This document shows positions 7,372-14,766 of a DNA stretch of 31,214 bases, in pieces (the first letter of the stretch is position 1; each line of letters begins with the position of its first letter). Source of the stretch: an uncultured Bacteroidales bacterium (lineage in GTDB: Bacteria > Bacteroidota > Bacteroidia > Bacteroidales > F082); assembly GCA_937926515.1 (NCBI GenBank), contig CALAZZ010000300.1, positions 1 to 31,214 of the forward strand, read 5' to 3'. Both the position numbers and the translations under genes were made by a program. Below the pieces are notes generated by a model. That model did no database searches. It saw only the letters and a program-made list of their open reading frames with translations, and was not told the origin of the DNA.

Positions 7372-8139
7372 TCATGTTTTTTTCTTAGTGATCATGTTTG
7401 TCACTTGAATAAACGAGGCCACATCCAGTTGCTCAGCCCTTTTATTGAATATCTCATCACCGATGATCTGTTCATCCAAAAGTTCACGTAAACCATTTCG
7501 AAGGGTTTTGCGTCGCTGATTAAAAGCTTTTTTCACGATGTTGCGAAACATACTTTCATCACAGCCTAATGTGTTCAACTCATTCCTCTTTAGCCTGATG
7601 ACAGATGACTTCACTTTTGGCTGCGGGTAAAACACATGTTCATGCACAGTGAAACAATATTCAATATGGTACCAGGCCTGAAGCAGAACACTCAATATCC
7701 CATATGTTTTGCTGCCCGGTGGTGATGCGATGCGCTCAGCCACTTCTTTCTGGATCATACAAACCACTTCATCAACCTGATGATGAAAATCAAGGATGTG
7801 GAAAAAAATCTGGCTGCTGATGTTATATGGAAAGTTACCAATTATCGTAATCTTATGATCGGAAAATTGGCTTAGGTCTGTTTTTAAAAAATCTGTTTGA
7901 TACAATCTATTGCGTAGTTCAGGAAAATGCGCCTCAAGGTAAATAACTGATTCTTCATCTACTTCGATCACATGAAGTCGCTCACCATAGCGTTGCAAAA
8001 GCAGGGTGGTGAGTATACCTGTTCCTGCCCCCACCTCCACCACATCATGTTGTTGTGGTGACAATTGTCTTACAATTTTCTCTGCAATATTCCTGTCATT
8101 AAGAAAATGCTGTCCTAAATGTTTTTTGGGTTTTACCAT
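7372..8139 (-). CDS. rsmA: 16S rRNA (adenine1518-N6/adenine1519-N6)-dimethyltransferase
   Basis: RsmA (KsgA) dimethylates two adjacent adenines in the 3' hairpin of 16S rRNA and checks 30S assembly. From the ATG at 8139 the product is 255 residues, normal for the family, and opens with the diagnostic VKPKKHLGQHFLND. The SAM motif is VVEVGAGTGILTTLLL and the catalytic motif IV appears as NFPYNISSQI. FNQRRKTLRNGL is the conserved C-terminal basic helix. A longer frame reaches 8181, but a -7 box at 8147-8154 lies between, so the extension would not be on the transcript. It converges with the permease gene (26-base gap) and diverges from rtcB. Confidence 0.95.
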   Translation of the reverse strand: MVKPKKHLGQHFLNDRNIAEKIVRQLSPQQHDVVEVGAGTGILTTLLLQRYGERLHVIEVDEESVIYLEAHFPELRNRLYQTDFLKTDLSQFSDHKITIIGNFPYNISSQIFFHILDFHHQVDEVVCMIQKEVAERIASPPGSKTYGILSVLLQAWYHIEYCFTVHEHVFYPQPKVKSSVIRLKRNELNTLGCDESMFRNIVKKAFNQRRKTLRNGLRELLDEQIIGDEIFNKRAEQLDVASFIQVTNMITKKKT

Positions 8140-8146
8140 GCAGCTG

Positions 8147-8154
8147 CAAAGATA
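8147..8154 (-). promoter_or_regulatory. rsmA -7 box TATCTTTG
   Basis: An exact TAnnTTTG on the minus strand ends 7 bases before the ATG at 8139, so the leader is very short and the start codon is fixed. A short dyad, TGGGG at 8164-8168 with CCCCA at 8176-8180, lies just upstream within the promoter. Confidence 0.6.
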
Positions 8155-8254
8155 GTTTGATTTTGGGGTTGTAATCCCCATTCAATAAATGAGATCATGT
8201 ATATCGGTAAATATAAATCCGACAGGCTTGTAGCCTCAAGTGAGACCTGATTTG

Positions 8255-8262
8255 TATCTTTG
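8255..8262 (+). promoter_or_regulatory. rtcB -7 box TATCTTTG abutting the start codon
   Basis: An exact TAnnTTTG match ends one base before the first ATG (8264). With a start site a few bases after the box, the ATG at 8264 would probably be missing from the mRNA. The ATGs at 8270 or 8273 would then be used, on a leaderless or nearly leaderless message. Confidence 0.55.
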
Positions 8263-8263
8263 A

Positions 8264-9448
8264 ATGAAAATGATGCATACCTTACATACCGAAAGACTGC
8301 CCGTTAAACTATGGCTGGATGATCCGGAGGATGGCGCCATAAAACAGATCCGTAACATTGCCAACCTGCCTTTTGCCTATCATCATATTGCCATCATGCC
8401 CGACTGTCATGAGGGCTTTGGGATGCCAATCGGAGGGGTATTGGCAACATCAGGGGTCATCATTCCCAATGCTGTAGGCGTGGATATTGGATGTGGCATG
8501 TGTGCCATAAAAACAGATCTGCAGCATATTGACCGTAAGCATCTGCTATCAACAGTTGAGCTGATTCGCAAAACAGTTCCGGTTGGGTTTAAACACCACA
8601 ATAAACCACAAGACCAGCAATTGATGCCAGCTGGATATGAGGTGGAAAGTATGCGTATTGTTTCTCAGGAATACCAGAGTGCGCTTCATCAAGTTGGTAC
8701 ACTTGGAGGAGGTAATCATTTCATTGAGATCCAGAAAGGGTCGGATGGACATATCTGGTTGATGATCCACTCCGGAAGTCGAAATATTGGTTTAAAAGTA
8801 GCGGACCATTACAATCGTCTGGCAGGAAGACTGAATGAGGCATGGGGGGTTGCTCAATTCAAGAAGCAGCAACTTGCTTATCTGCCTCTTGATTCTGACG
8901 AAGGTATCGCTTATAACAATGAGATGCAGTATTGTATTGAGTTTGCATTCGCTAATCGAAAACTCATGGCCAGGCGAGTTAGTGAGATCATGTATGATAT
9001 AACAGGATGTGATTTTCTCCCTTTTGAAGGCAACGAACTGATCAATATAGCCCACAACTATGCTTCTACCGAAGCGCACTTTAACAAAGAAGTCATTGTA
9101 CATCGCAAAGGGGCAACCAGTGCACAAAAAGGACAGCTGGGCATTATCCCCGGAAGCCAGGGATCGAAAAGCTATATTGTGTGGGGGAAAGGCAATCCCG
9201 ATAGCTTTAATAGCTGTTCGCATGGCGCGGGTCGAAAAATGGGCCGAAAAGAAGCACAACGCAAGCTCAACTTAATGGCTGAAAGATCAAGGCTTGATAA
9301 AATGGGAATAATCCATGCCCTCAACACGGTGCGCGACCTGGACGAAGCTGCAGGAGCCTACAAGGATATAGATCAGGTTATGAAACTGCAAACTGACCTC
9401 GTGGAACCCATCATCGAATTGAAGCCATTGGCTGTGGTAAAAGGCTAG
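8264..9448 (+). CDS. rtcB: RNA-splicing ligase RtcB
   Basis: RtcB joins RNA ends with 2',3'-cyclic phosphate (or 3'-phosphate) to 5'-OH ends, using GTP and Mn. All core motifs are present: MPDCHEGFGMPIGGV, GVDIGCGM with the metal-binding Cys, GGGNHFIE, HSGSRNIG, HNYASTE, HRKGAT and PGSQGSKSYIV. SCSHGAGRKMGR contains the His that is guanylylated (residue 320 counted from 8264). At 394 residues or slightly less it is a compact bacterial form. M1 at 8264, M3 at 8270 and M4 at 8273 are all possible; promoter position favours M3 or M4. No archease, RtcA cyclase or RtcR regulator is beside it. It is a single-gene unit diverging from rsmA, which suits RNA repair. Confidence 0.95.
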   Translation: MKMMHTLHTERLPVKLWLDDPEDGAIKQIRNIANLPFAYHHIAIMPDCHEGFGMPIGGVLATSGVIIPNAVGVDIGCGMCAIKTDLQHIDRKHLLSTVELIRKTVPVGFKHHNKPQDQQLMPAGYEVESMRIVSQEYQSALHQVGTLGGGNHFIEIQKGSDGHIWLMIHSGSRNIGLKVADHYNRLAGRLNEAWGVAQFKKQQLAYLPLDSDEGIAYNNEMQYCIEFAFANRKLMARRVSEIMYDITGCDFLPFEGNELINIAHNYASTEAHFNKEVIVHRKGATSAQKGQLGIIPGSQGSKSYIVWGKGNPDSFNSCSHGAGRKMGRKEAQRKLNLMAERSRLDKMGIIHALNTVRDLDEAAGAYKDIDQVMKLQTDLVEPIIELKPLAVVKG

Positions 9449-9545
9449 CGAACATATAAGCTTTGTTACTTCTTTGTGATGCAAGCTGTATCATACAATT
9501 AAAAAAGATTACCAAAATGATTGGAAAATAAATAAAAGATCATGC

Positions 9546-9569
9546 CTTGGCAAAATGATTGAAGCCAAG
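9546..9569 (-). terminator. Possible terminator of the 9573-9971 lipoprotein gene
   Basis: On the minus strand, just after the stop codon, CTTGGC and GCCAAG form a 6-base stem with a 12-base loop, followed within about 10 bases by a T-rich run (CTTTTATTTATTTT). The stem is short, so confidence is moderate. Confidence 0.4.
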
Positions 9570-9572
9570 CCT

Positions 9573-9971
9573 TTACTTGCGTGTCCACTCACCACTCAGT
9601 GCGTTGACACGAGGGGCACAAACATCTGTAACTACTTCAATTGTAAGCATATTGCCATTGGTGATGAACGAAAATAATCCGTCCTCAAACTCACAATCGG
9701 CATCATCATAAATTTTGAATTGCGCATCATTTTCCATGCTGTACTTGGCTTGGGTGGAAGAGTGACCCGAAACCTCACCAATCAAAGTCCAGAGCATACG
9801 TCCATCGTCAGTAAACTGCAGATCAACAGCAGAGCTGCCTGTTTCAAATTCCATCACGCGGGTGTAGGTACCAATCAGGTCATTTTTATCTGCTTCATCT
9901 TTTTTACATCCTGCAACAACAGCAATTGAAAGAGCCAGAATGAGCATCGAAATAGAAAAAGAATATTTCAT
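9573..9971 (-). CDS. Small secreted lipoprotein, lipocalin-like in size
   Basis: 132 residues. The N-terminus is a lipoprotein signal: KYSFSISMLILALSIAVVAGC, with the lipobox ending at Cys 22 followed by KKDEADKND. The mature part begins LIGTYTRVMEFE and continues with short alternating strands (VDLQFTDDGRMLWTLIG, AQFKIYDDADCEFEDGLFSF, NMLTIEVVTDVCAPR), ending SGEWTRK. This resembles the small lipocalin-like/META-type lipoproteins common in Bacteroidota, in which a G-x-Y/W opening strand is followed by a beta barrel. Two cysteines in the mature part may form a disulfide. It lies downstream of the large secreted protein on the same strand, with a weak -7-like TAACTTTA at its own 5' side. Function unknown. 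Confidence 0.8.
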   Translation of the reverse strand: MKYSFSISMLILALSIAVVAGCKKDEADKNDLIGTYTRVMEFETGSSAVDLQFTDDGRMLWTLIGEVSGHSSTQAKYSMENDAQFKIYDDADCEFEDGLFSFITNGNMLTIEVVTDVCAPRVNALSGEWTRK

Positions 9972-10076
9972 CGTCTTAATAGTATTAGTGAATGAAGGCG
10001 TAAAGTTAGGATTAAAGCATATACTTCAGTCAACACAGGTAAGCAATTCCAATCTGTAAGAACCAACAGGAAAATC

Positions 10077-13000
10077 CTAGTGACCGATCAAAATTAATGG
10101 TTTTGTTAATACTCCCTCTTCTGTGATCAGCCTCACAAAAATCATGCTTCCCGGTTGAAATTTATGAATTGCATTGATGTCCAGGTCAAAAGAGTGGGTG
10201 CCTTTTGCCAGAGGCTGTTCATTCAACAATACAGTTGAATTGCCTTTCAAATCAATGATTTCTAATCGAACAAGCTGATCTTTTTCAATGCTTATAAATA
10301 GGGTCGTATGCTCTGCTGCAGGATTTGGATAAAAATCCATTGAACTATCCAATAGTTTGGTCTCATAAAGGCCAACCATATTGACATATACCTCATTGGA
10401 AGCCACCGATTCAAAATTACCCCAAGCCGTGGTTACATAATAAGTATTCTCTGTAAGTGGTTCTTCATCAATGAATTCAAAGTTGTTGTGAGGGCTTGTA
10501 CCAATGAACTGGTTATTTCGGTAGATATTGAAATGTTCATAATTCCACCTGTTTGCTCGTTGATTTCGTCCTGAAGGAATAGTCTCCGGATCACCGGTAT
10601 ATATAATGGGTTCGTCAATCAGACTTACATTTACCATCGGAGTTGATTTAGATTGGTCATCCACCACAAAGCCCTGAATATTCCAGTTAATATTCCATCC
10701 AAACTGGTTCTGCATGCTGACCCAATTGGACCCATAAAGCAACATATCGCCCTTGAACGGAACGGCCGGCCCATTGTCAGTACCTGCCGGATAAACCCCT
10801 GTCGGATTTATCATTCGGTATCCGATCCACAGTTCCTGCGTGGCGTCGATCTGAACAGCTTGGTCCAGATCAATCGTGTTCCAACTATCCACCTGTGGGT
10901 TTTCTAGTTGTTGCTGCCTGATCAGTGTTCCGGCATAATTTTGATTTCCACCTTGCCAAACCCTGACAAAAGCCTGTATGTCATCAGTATCGGCAATATA
11001 AGTTGACACTTTGGTCAAGTACTTGCCATCGTAGGCTTGTAGCTCAGTCGGAGTGAACCGTATCGCTGCATCAAAAATCTCAATATTGCTGCCACCGACT
11101 GCATCAGAGTTGATCCCATTGTCCCAGTGGATCCAATCCCCTTCTGTGGCCGGTTCGTCCCAGTTCAATACAACCGCTGTCCCCGACATCTCAGCACGTA
11201 GATTTAGAGGCGGAAACAACAGGGGTTCGGGTACTTCAATTTGCAAAGACCTGACCGGCGACTCACCTGAATCATACACAGCTGATGCACCAACCATATG
11301 CGACTGCCCTACCTCAACCTCCGAAATGACGTATGAAGTGCCTTGTACCTGCTCTTCAAAAAGATTCCCATTCAAATAGATATTATAACCTATTACTTCG
11401 TCCTGGCGAGGTTGTGGATTCAATTCAGACAAACCGGACTTGCCGTCGAAAGCAATTCCTGCACGTATCATAAAATCCATTTCGTCATGCATAAACCACT
11501 GTGAACCATTATCCGAGCTGCTGTATGAATAACCATCGGGCTGATTAAGATCACCACCAATCCGGTAGGTGTTGCCGGAGTTCCATTGACATGCAATGTA
11601 GAATCGAATATTTTGAGGAATGGCTAAATCTACCGTGATTTTTGTCCATCCGTTTTCGACTTCAACCAGATATGGACCACCATAATAAGTATTCAGGTCA
11701 GGGACGCCTCCATTATCTGCCAATACATGAACCAACATATTCTCACCTGTTTGGGTTGATTCTGAAAAAAGTTTTAGCTGTCTCAGATAAAAGGGCTCTT
11801 CATGCTCGAAAGCCACTGCCATGAATTCATTACCCGTTGCCGAACCTGTCCAGAACATGCCATTGGCCTCTCCGTCATCATAAGCAAGTTCCATTGAGCC
11901 GAACCCTATTGGGTAATCCCAGCTGAGTAAAATATTTTCAACATCAACCAATTCGGCATCAAGCACATGGGGCGGATAGTTTCCCGGAATTAACGGCTCC
12001 ATATTCACATCTATTACCATATCTTCGTTCAACTCAAGCTGTGTGATGGTGTAGTTTTGAAAGCCGGCAGCACTCACTGAAAAATCATAAACTCCTGCCG
12101 GCACATCCAGGTTGTAAGAACCGTCAGGCATGGAGAAGATCACATATCCATTCAGTGCTACGGTAGCATTTTCAATGGGTTGATCATCCATATCACTAAT
12201 TGTTCCACTAAGATTAACATCCTGTGCCAACTGGTTTTCAGCACGCCGACCCCAAACTTCATAGTCGAACGTACCTTCATGGGGTCTGTACCAGGACAGA
12301 TAGAGCTGGTCGATGGAACTGCCGGCCTGTCCAACCATTCTTGCCCAGGCGGCATCTTCAGTGTTTTGTGAAAACTCGATCATTTCTGACCAGGTGAATC
12401 CATTATCGTTAGAATGCCGCAGATAAGCCCGCTCATTGGCATGATAGGTCTCATCAGTCCATACAACATAGATCCTGTGATTGTTCGAAAAATTTCGACT
12501 TACCCAAATGTCAGGTCTTGATGAGTTCCCGGTATTGTCCGAAAGGTTCACTGGTGTTTCCCATGTAGAGCCCAGGTCATTTGACCTGTAGAGCATGATA
12601 TCACTTTGCAGCCCATCAATTTTTGCTGAAACGGTGACATAAAAAACATCATCTAGCAGGGTAGAGTTCAACCTTGCATTGTAAGCACCATTATTTGTGA
12701 TGTTAACAGGCTCAGTCCAGTTTGTCCCAAAATCCGATGACTTGGTAAAAAACAGGTCCAGGTCGTTAAAGGTGGCACCAGTTTGGTCATTCCACAATAC
12801 GTACAACTCATTATCACGCATAACCAGGTTACACCAACGGGCATGGTTTTCGGTGTTTGAGAGGTTTTGTGGCAACGACCAGGTTTGACCGCCATCAACT
12901 GATTTGATCATATAGATCTGGTAATTCCAGTTGGCATCACGGTCTTCATAGGTGATAACTACTGTATCACCTGATGCAGCTATCTGTGGCACCTGGGCCA

Positions 13001-13403
13001 GGTTTATGGAATTGGTAATCTGTACCTCATTGCCAAAGCTTAGTCCACCGTTGGTGGATTTCACCAAAAAAATCTGACTGTTTCCGGGTGTGTTTCTATA
13101 ATAGGCCACATAAACATTGTCCTGTGATGCAGCTATAACCGGGTAATTTCCTCCATAGTCAAATGCTGAATACAAGGTGATCTTGTTACCCCAGTTGAGC
13201 CCGCCGTTTTCACTTTTACGAAACTTGATATCACCCCATTGATTCCATACAAGGTAATATTGATCACCTTCACTATCCATATGATGTTCGCGTGCAGGGC
13301 CATATTCATTCGAAAGGTTTTGTATTTCAAATAATGACACCTGGCCTGTAAGCGTACTTGCTGTAATGAATAGAATGTAAATAATAAAAAGAATCCTGCT
13401 CAT
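10077..13403 (-). CDS. Secreted Asp-box beta-propeller protein with T9SS sorting domain
   Basis: 1108 residues, secreted. A signal peptide covers about residues 1-20. Six Asp-box (BNR) repeats of the form S-x-D/N-x-G-x-x-W/F lie near residues 64, 116, 168, 222, 274 and 331, spaced about 52-58 apart, which predicts a six-bladed propeller. A carboxypeptidase-regulatory-like domain follows at about 395-470. Fibronectin-III-like segments alternate with DDGEANGMFW- and WDNGINSDAVG-type modules, then a T9SS type A sorting domain at about 1022-1108, opening FYPNPA. Sialidase catalytic features such as an RIP motif are not seen at the N-terminus, so I do not call it a sialidase; binding or structural roles fit better. 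It should cross the outer membrane by T9SS and be anchored or released. Its promoter is at 13428-13435. Confidence 0.88.
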   Translation of the reverse strand: MSRILFIIYILFITASTLTGQVSLFEIQNLSNEYGPAREHHMDSEGDQYYLVWNQWGDIKFRKSENGGLNWGNKITLYSAFDYGGNYPVIAASQDNVYVAYYRNTPGNSQIFLVKSTNGGLSFGNEVQITNSINLAQVPQIAASGDTVVITYEDRDANWNYQIYMIKSVDGGQTWSLPQNLSNTENHARWCNLVMRDNELYVLWNDQTGATFNDLDLFFTKSSDFGTNWTEPVNITNNGAYNARLNSTLLDDVFYVTVSAKIDGLQSDIMLYRSNDLGSTWETPVNLSDNTGNSSRPDIWVSRNFSNNHRIYVVWTDETYHANERAYLRHSNDNGFTWSEMIEFSQNTEDAAWARMVGQAGSSIDQLYLSWYRPHEGTFDYEVWGRRAENQLAQDVNLSGTISDMDDQPIENATVALNGYVIFSMPDGSYNLDVPAGVYDFSVSAAGFQNYTITQLELNEDMVIDVNMEPLIPGNYPPHVLDAELVDVENILLSWDYPIGFGSMELAYDDGEANGMFWTGSATGNEFMAVAFEHEEPFYLRQLKLFSESTQTGENMLVHVLADNGGVPDLNTYYGGPYLVEVENGWTKITVDLAIPQNIRFYIACQWNSGNTYRIGGDLNQPDGYSYSSSDNGSQWFMHDEMDFMIRAGIAFDGKSGLSELNPQPRQDEVIGYNIYLNGNLFEEQVQGTSYVISEVEVGQSHMVGASAVYDSGESPVRSLQIEVPEPLLFPPLNLRAEMSGTAVVLNWDEPATEGDWIHWDNGINSDAVGGSNIEIFDAAIRFTPTELQAYDGKYLTKVSTYIADTDDIQAFVRVWQGGNQNYAGTLIRQQQLENPQVDSWNTIDLDQAVQIDATQELWIGYRMINPTGVYPAGTDNGPAVPFKGDMLLYGSNWVSMQNQFGWNINWNIQGFVVDDQSKSTPMVNVSLIDEPIIYTGDPETIPSGRNQRANRWNYEHFNIYRNNQFIGTSPHNNFEFIDEEPLTENTYYVTTAWGNFESVASNEVYVNMVGLYETKLLDSSMDFYPNPAAEHTTLFISIEKDQLVRLEIIDLKGNSTVLLNEQPLAKGTHSFDLDINAIHKFQPGSMIFVRLITEEGVLTKPLILIGH

Positions 13404-13427
13404 TTGAATTTATATTTTATGAGTTAA

Positions 13428-13435
13428 CAAAGGTA
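13428..13435 (-). promoter_or_regulatory. -7 box TACCTTTG for the secreted propeller gene
   Basis: An exact TAnnTTTG on the minus strand ends 24 bases before the ATG at 13403. It is the same octamer as the pdxA box on the other strand of the same intergenic region. Confidence 0.55.
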
Positions 13436-13534
13436 GCCAAAACATATGGCATGAAGCAGGTGAACGTCTCTACAAAAATGTATTGCCTGGTAGATGAAAA
13501 TGCCGGAATTATAAGAAGAATATGGGAAATTAGC

Positions 13535-13542
13535 TACCTTTG
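13535..13542 (+). promoter_or_regulatory. pdxA -7 box TACCTTTG
   Basis: An exact TAnnTTTG lies 21 bases before the ATG at 13564. No clear -33 element is visible at the usual distance. Confidence 0.55.
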
Positions 13543-13563
13543 TAGAGACTAATTACTACAGGC

Positions 13564-14622
13564 ATGAACGATACAACAGCTACAGAAAAACGGTTACGCA
13601 TTGGGATTACCCACGGGGATATTAATGGCATTGGTTACGAAGTCATTATTAAGGCCTTTGCTGACAACCGCATGCTTGAACTTTTTACCCCTATTGTTTA
13701 CGGGCATTCCAAGGTGGCCTCCTTTCACAGAAAAAATACCTCTGTAGGTGATTTCACGTTTAACCTGGTCAAGGATGCAGATCAAGCCCATCCCAAGCGC
13801 GTAAATATTGTTAATTGCACAGAGAATGACCTTAAAATTGAACTGGGACAGTCAACAGCTGTTGCCGGAGAGGCTGCCTATCTGGCACTCGAAATGGCTA
13901 TTAATGATTTGAAAAAGAACAAAATAGATGCGCTGGTTACAGCACCTATCAATAAGCAGAATATTCAATCTACCAAATTCGACTTTGCCGGTCATACAGA
14001 GTTTCTGTCATCATGTTTTGATAAAAAAGAACCCCTGATGCTGATGGTTTGGAATAATTTACGTGTTGGTACACTTACCGGGCATATCCCCCTAAAGGAT
14101 GTGGCAGGCACAATCACACAGGAATTGATCTTACGCAAACTCGCGATTCTAAACGAAAGCCTGATGATAGATTTTCGCATTACCAGCCCAAAGATAGCCT
14201 TACTTGGACTGAATCCGCATGCCGGTGATGGCGGTTTGCTTGGAAAGGAAGAAAATGACATCATTATTCCAGCGATCAAAGCGGCCATGGACAAACAGAT
14301 CATGGCCTTTGGCCCTTTTCCTGCAGATGGCTTTTTCGGAGCTGGAAGCTGGACAAAGTATGATGCGGTGATGGCCATGTATCATGACCAGGGTTTGACT
14401 GCTTTTAAAAGTATAGCCTTCAATGGTGGTGTTAATTTTACAGCTGGATTACCAATGGTGCGTACTTCACCCGCACATGGCACCGCTTACGAAATTGCAG
14501 GTCACAACCTAGCCTCAACCGAATCGCTGAAACAAGCACTTTACATGGCCAAAGATATCTGTCTGGCACGTATCGAGTATGAGGAGCTGAAGAAAAACAG
14601 TCTTGTTGTTGACAACGCCTGA
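13564..14622 (+). CDS. pdxA: 4-hydroxythreonine-4-phosphate dehydrogenase
   Basis: PdxA oxidises 4-phosphohydroxy-L-threonine with NAD to give 3-amino-2-oxopropyl phosphate for pyridoxal 5'-phosphate synthesis. The 352-residue protein has the opening ITHGDINGIGYEVI (GDxxGIGxE), LVTAPINKQ, the metal-ligand His in AGHTEFL (His 144), GLNPHAGDGG, the second ligand in AMYHDQG, and RTSPAHGTAYEIAG near the C-terminus. Length and motif order are normal for PdxA. The gene directly upstream of murF-alr is thus a maker of PLP, the cofactor of the racemase half of that fusion; a 144-base gap separates them, so co-transcription is possible but not shown. No pdxJ is in view. Confidence 0.95.
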   Translation: MNDTTATEKRLRIGITHGDINGIGYEVIIKAFADNRMLELFTPIVYGHSKVASFHRKNTSVGDFTFNLVKDADQAHPKRVNIVNCTENDLKIELGQSTAVAGEAAYLALEMAINDLKKNKIDALVTAPINKQNIQSTKFDFAGHTEFLSSCFDKKEPLMLMVWNNLRVGTLTGHIPLKDVAGTITQELILRKLAILNESLMIDFRITSPKIALLGLNPHAGDGGLLGKEENDIIIPAIKAAMDKQIMAFGPFPADGFFGAGSWTKYDAVMAMYHDQGLTAFKSIAFNGGVNFTAGLPMVRTSPAHGTAYEIAGHNLASTESLKQALYMAKDICLARIEYEELKKNSLVVDNA

Positions 14623-14659
14623 AATTGAAGATATTATCATTCCATTTCATACTACTCTG

Positions 14660-14741
14660 TGATCCGATACGTTTATTTATGACTAACAGGAAATTGCTCG
14701 TAACAAACAAGCAGCTCGGACAACTTACAAAAAACGGATCA
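14660..14741 (+). promoter_or_regulatory. Long-range inverted repeat in the murF-alr leader
   Basis: TGATCCG (14660-14666) and CGGATCA (14735-14741) are perfect complements 68 bases apart. Inside them a small TGCT/AGCA pair is possible. The element ends 25 bases before the murF-alr ATG. It could be a leader RNA structure or a chance pair; no known riboswitch is recognised. Confidence 0.25.
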
Positions 14742-14766
14742 TTAATATGCTACAGAATTATTAATT

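Noticed and set aside
8792..9259. Open frame of 155 codons on the minus strand inside rtcB
   Set aside because: It is fully antisense to RtcB motifs, which explain the sequence constraint; no start signals are seen.
9512..9561. Short direct repeat CAAAATGATTG on each side of the 9540 region
   Set aside because: Two copies of 11 bases in an AT-rich gap, with no other sign of an element; best treated as chance.
10077..13403. Sialidase function for the Asp-box protein
   Set aside because: Asp boxes also occur in non-enzymatic propellers; no RIP motif or catalytic Tyr/Glu/Arg pattern was recognised.
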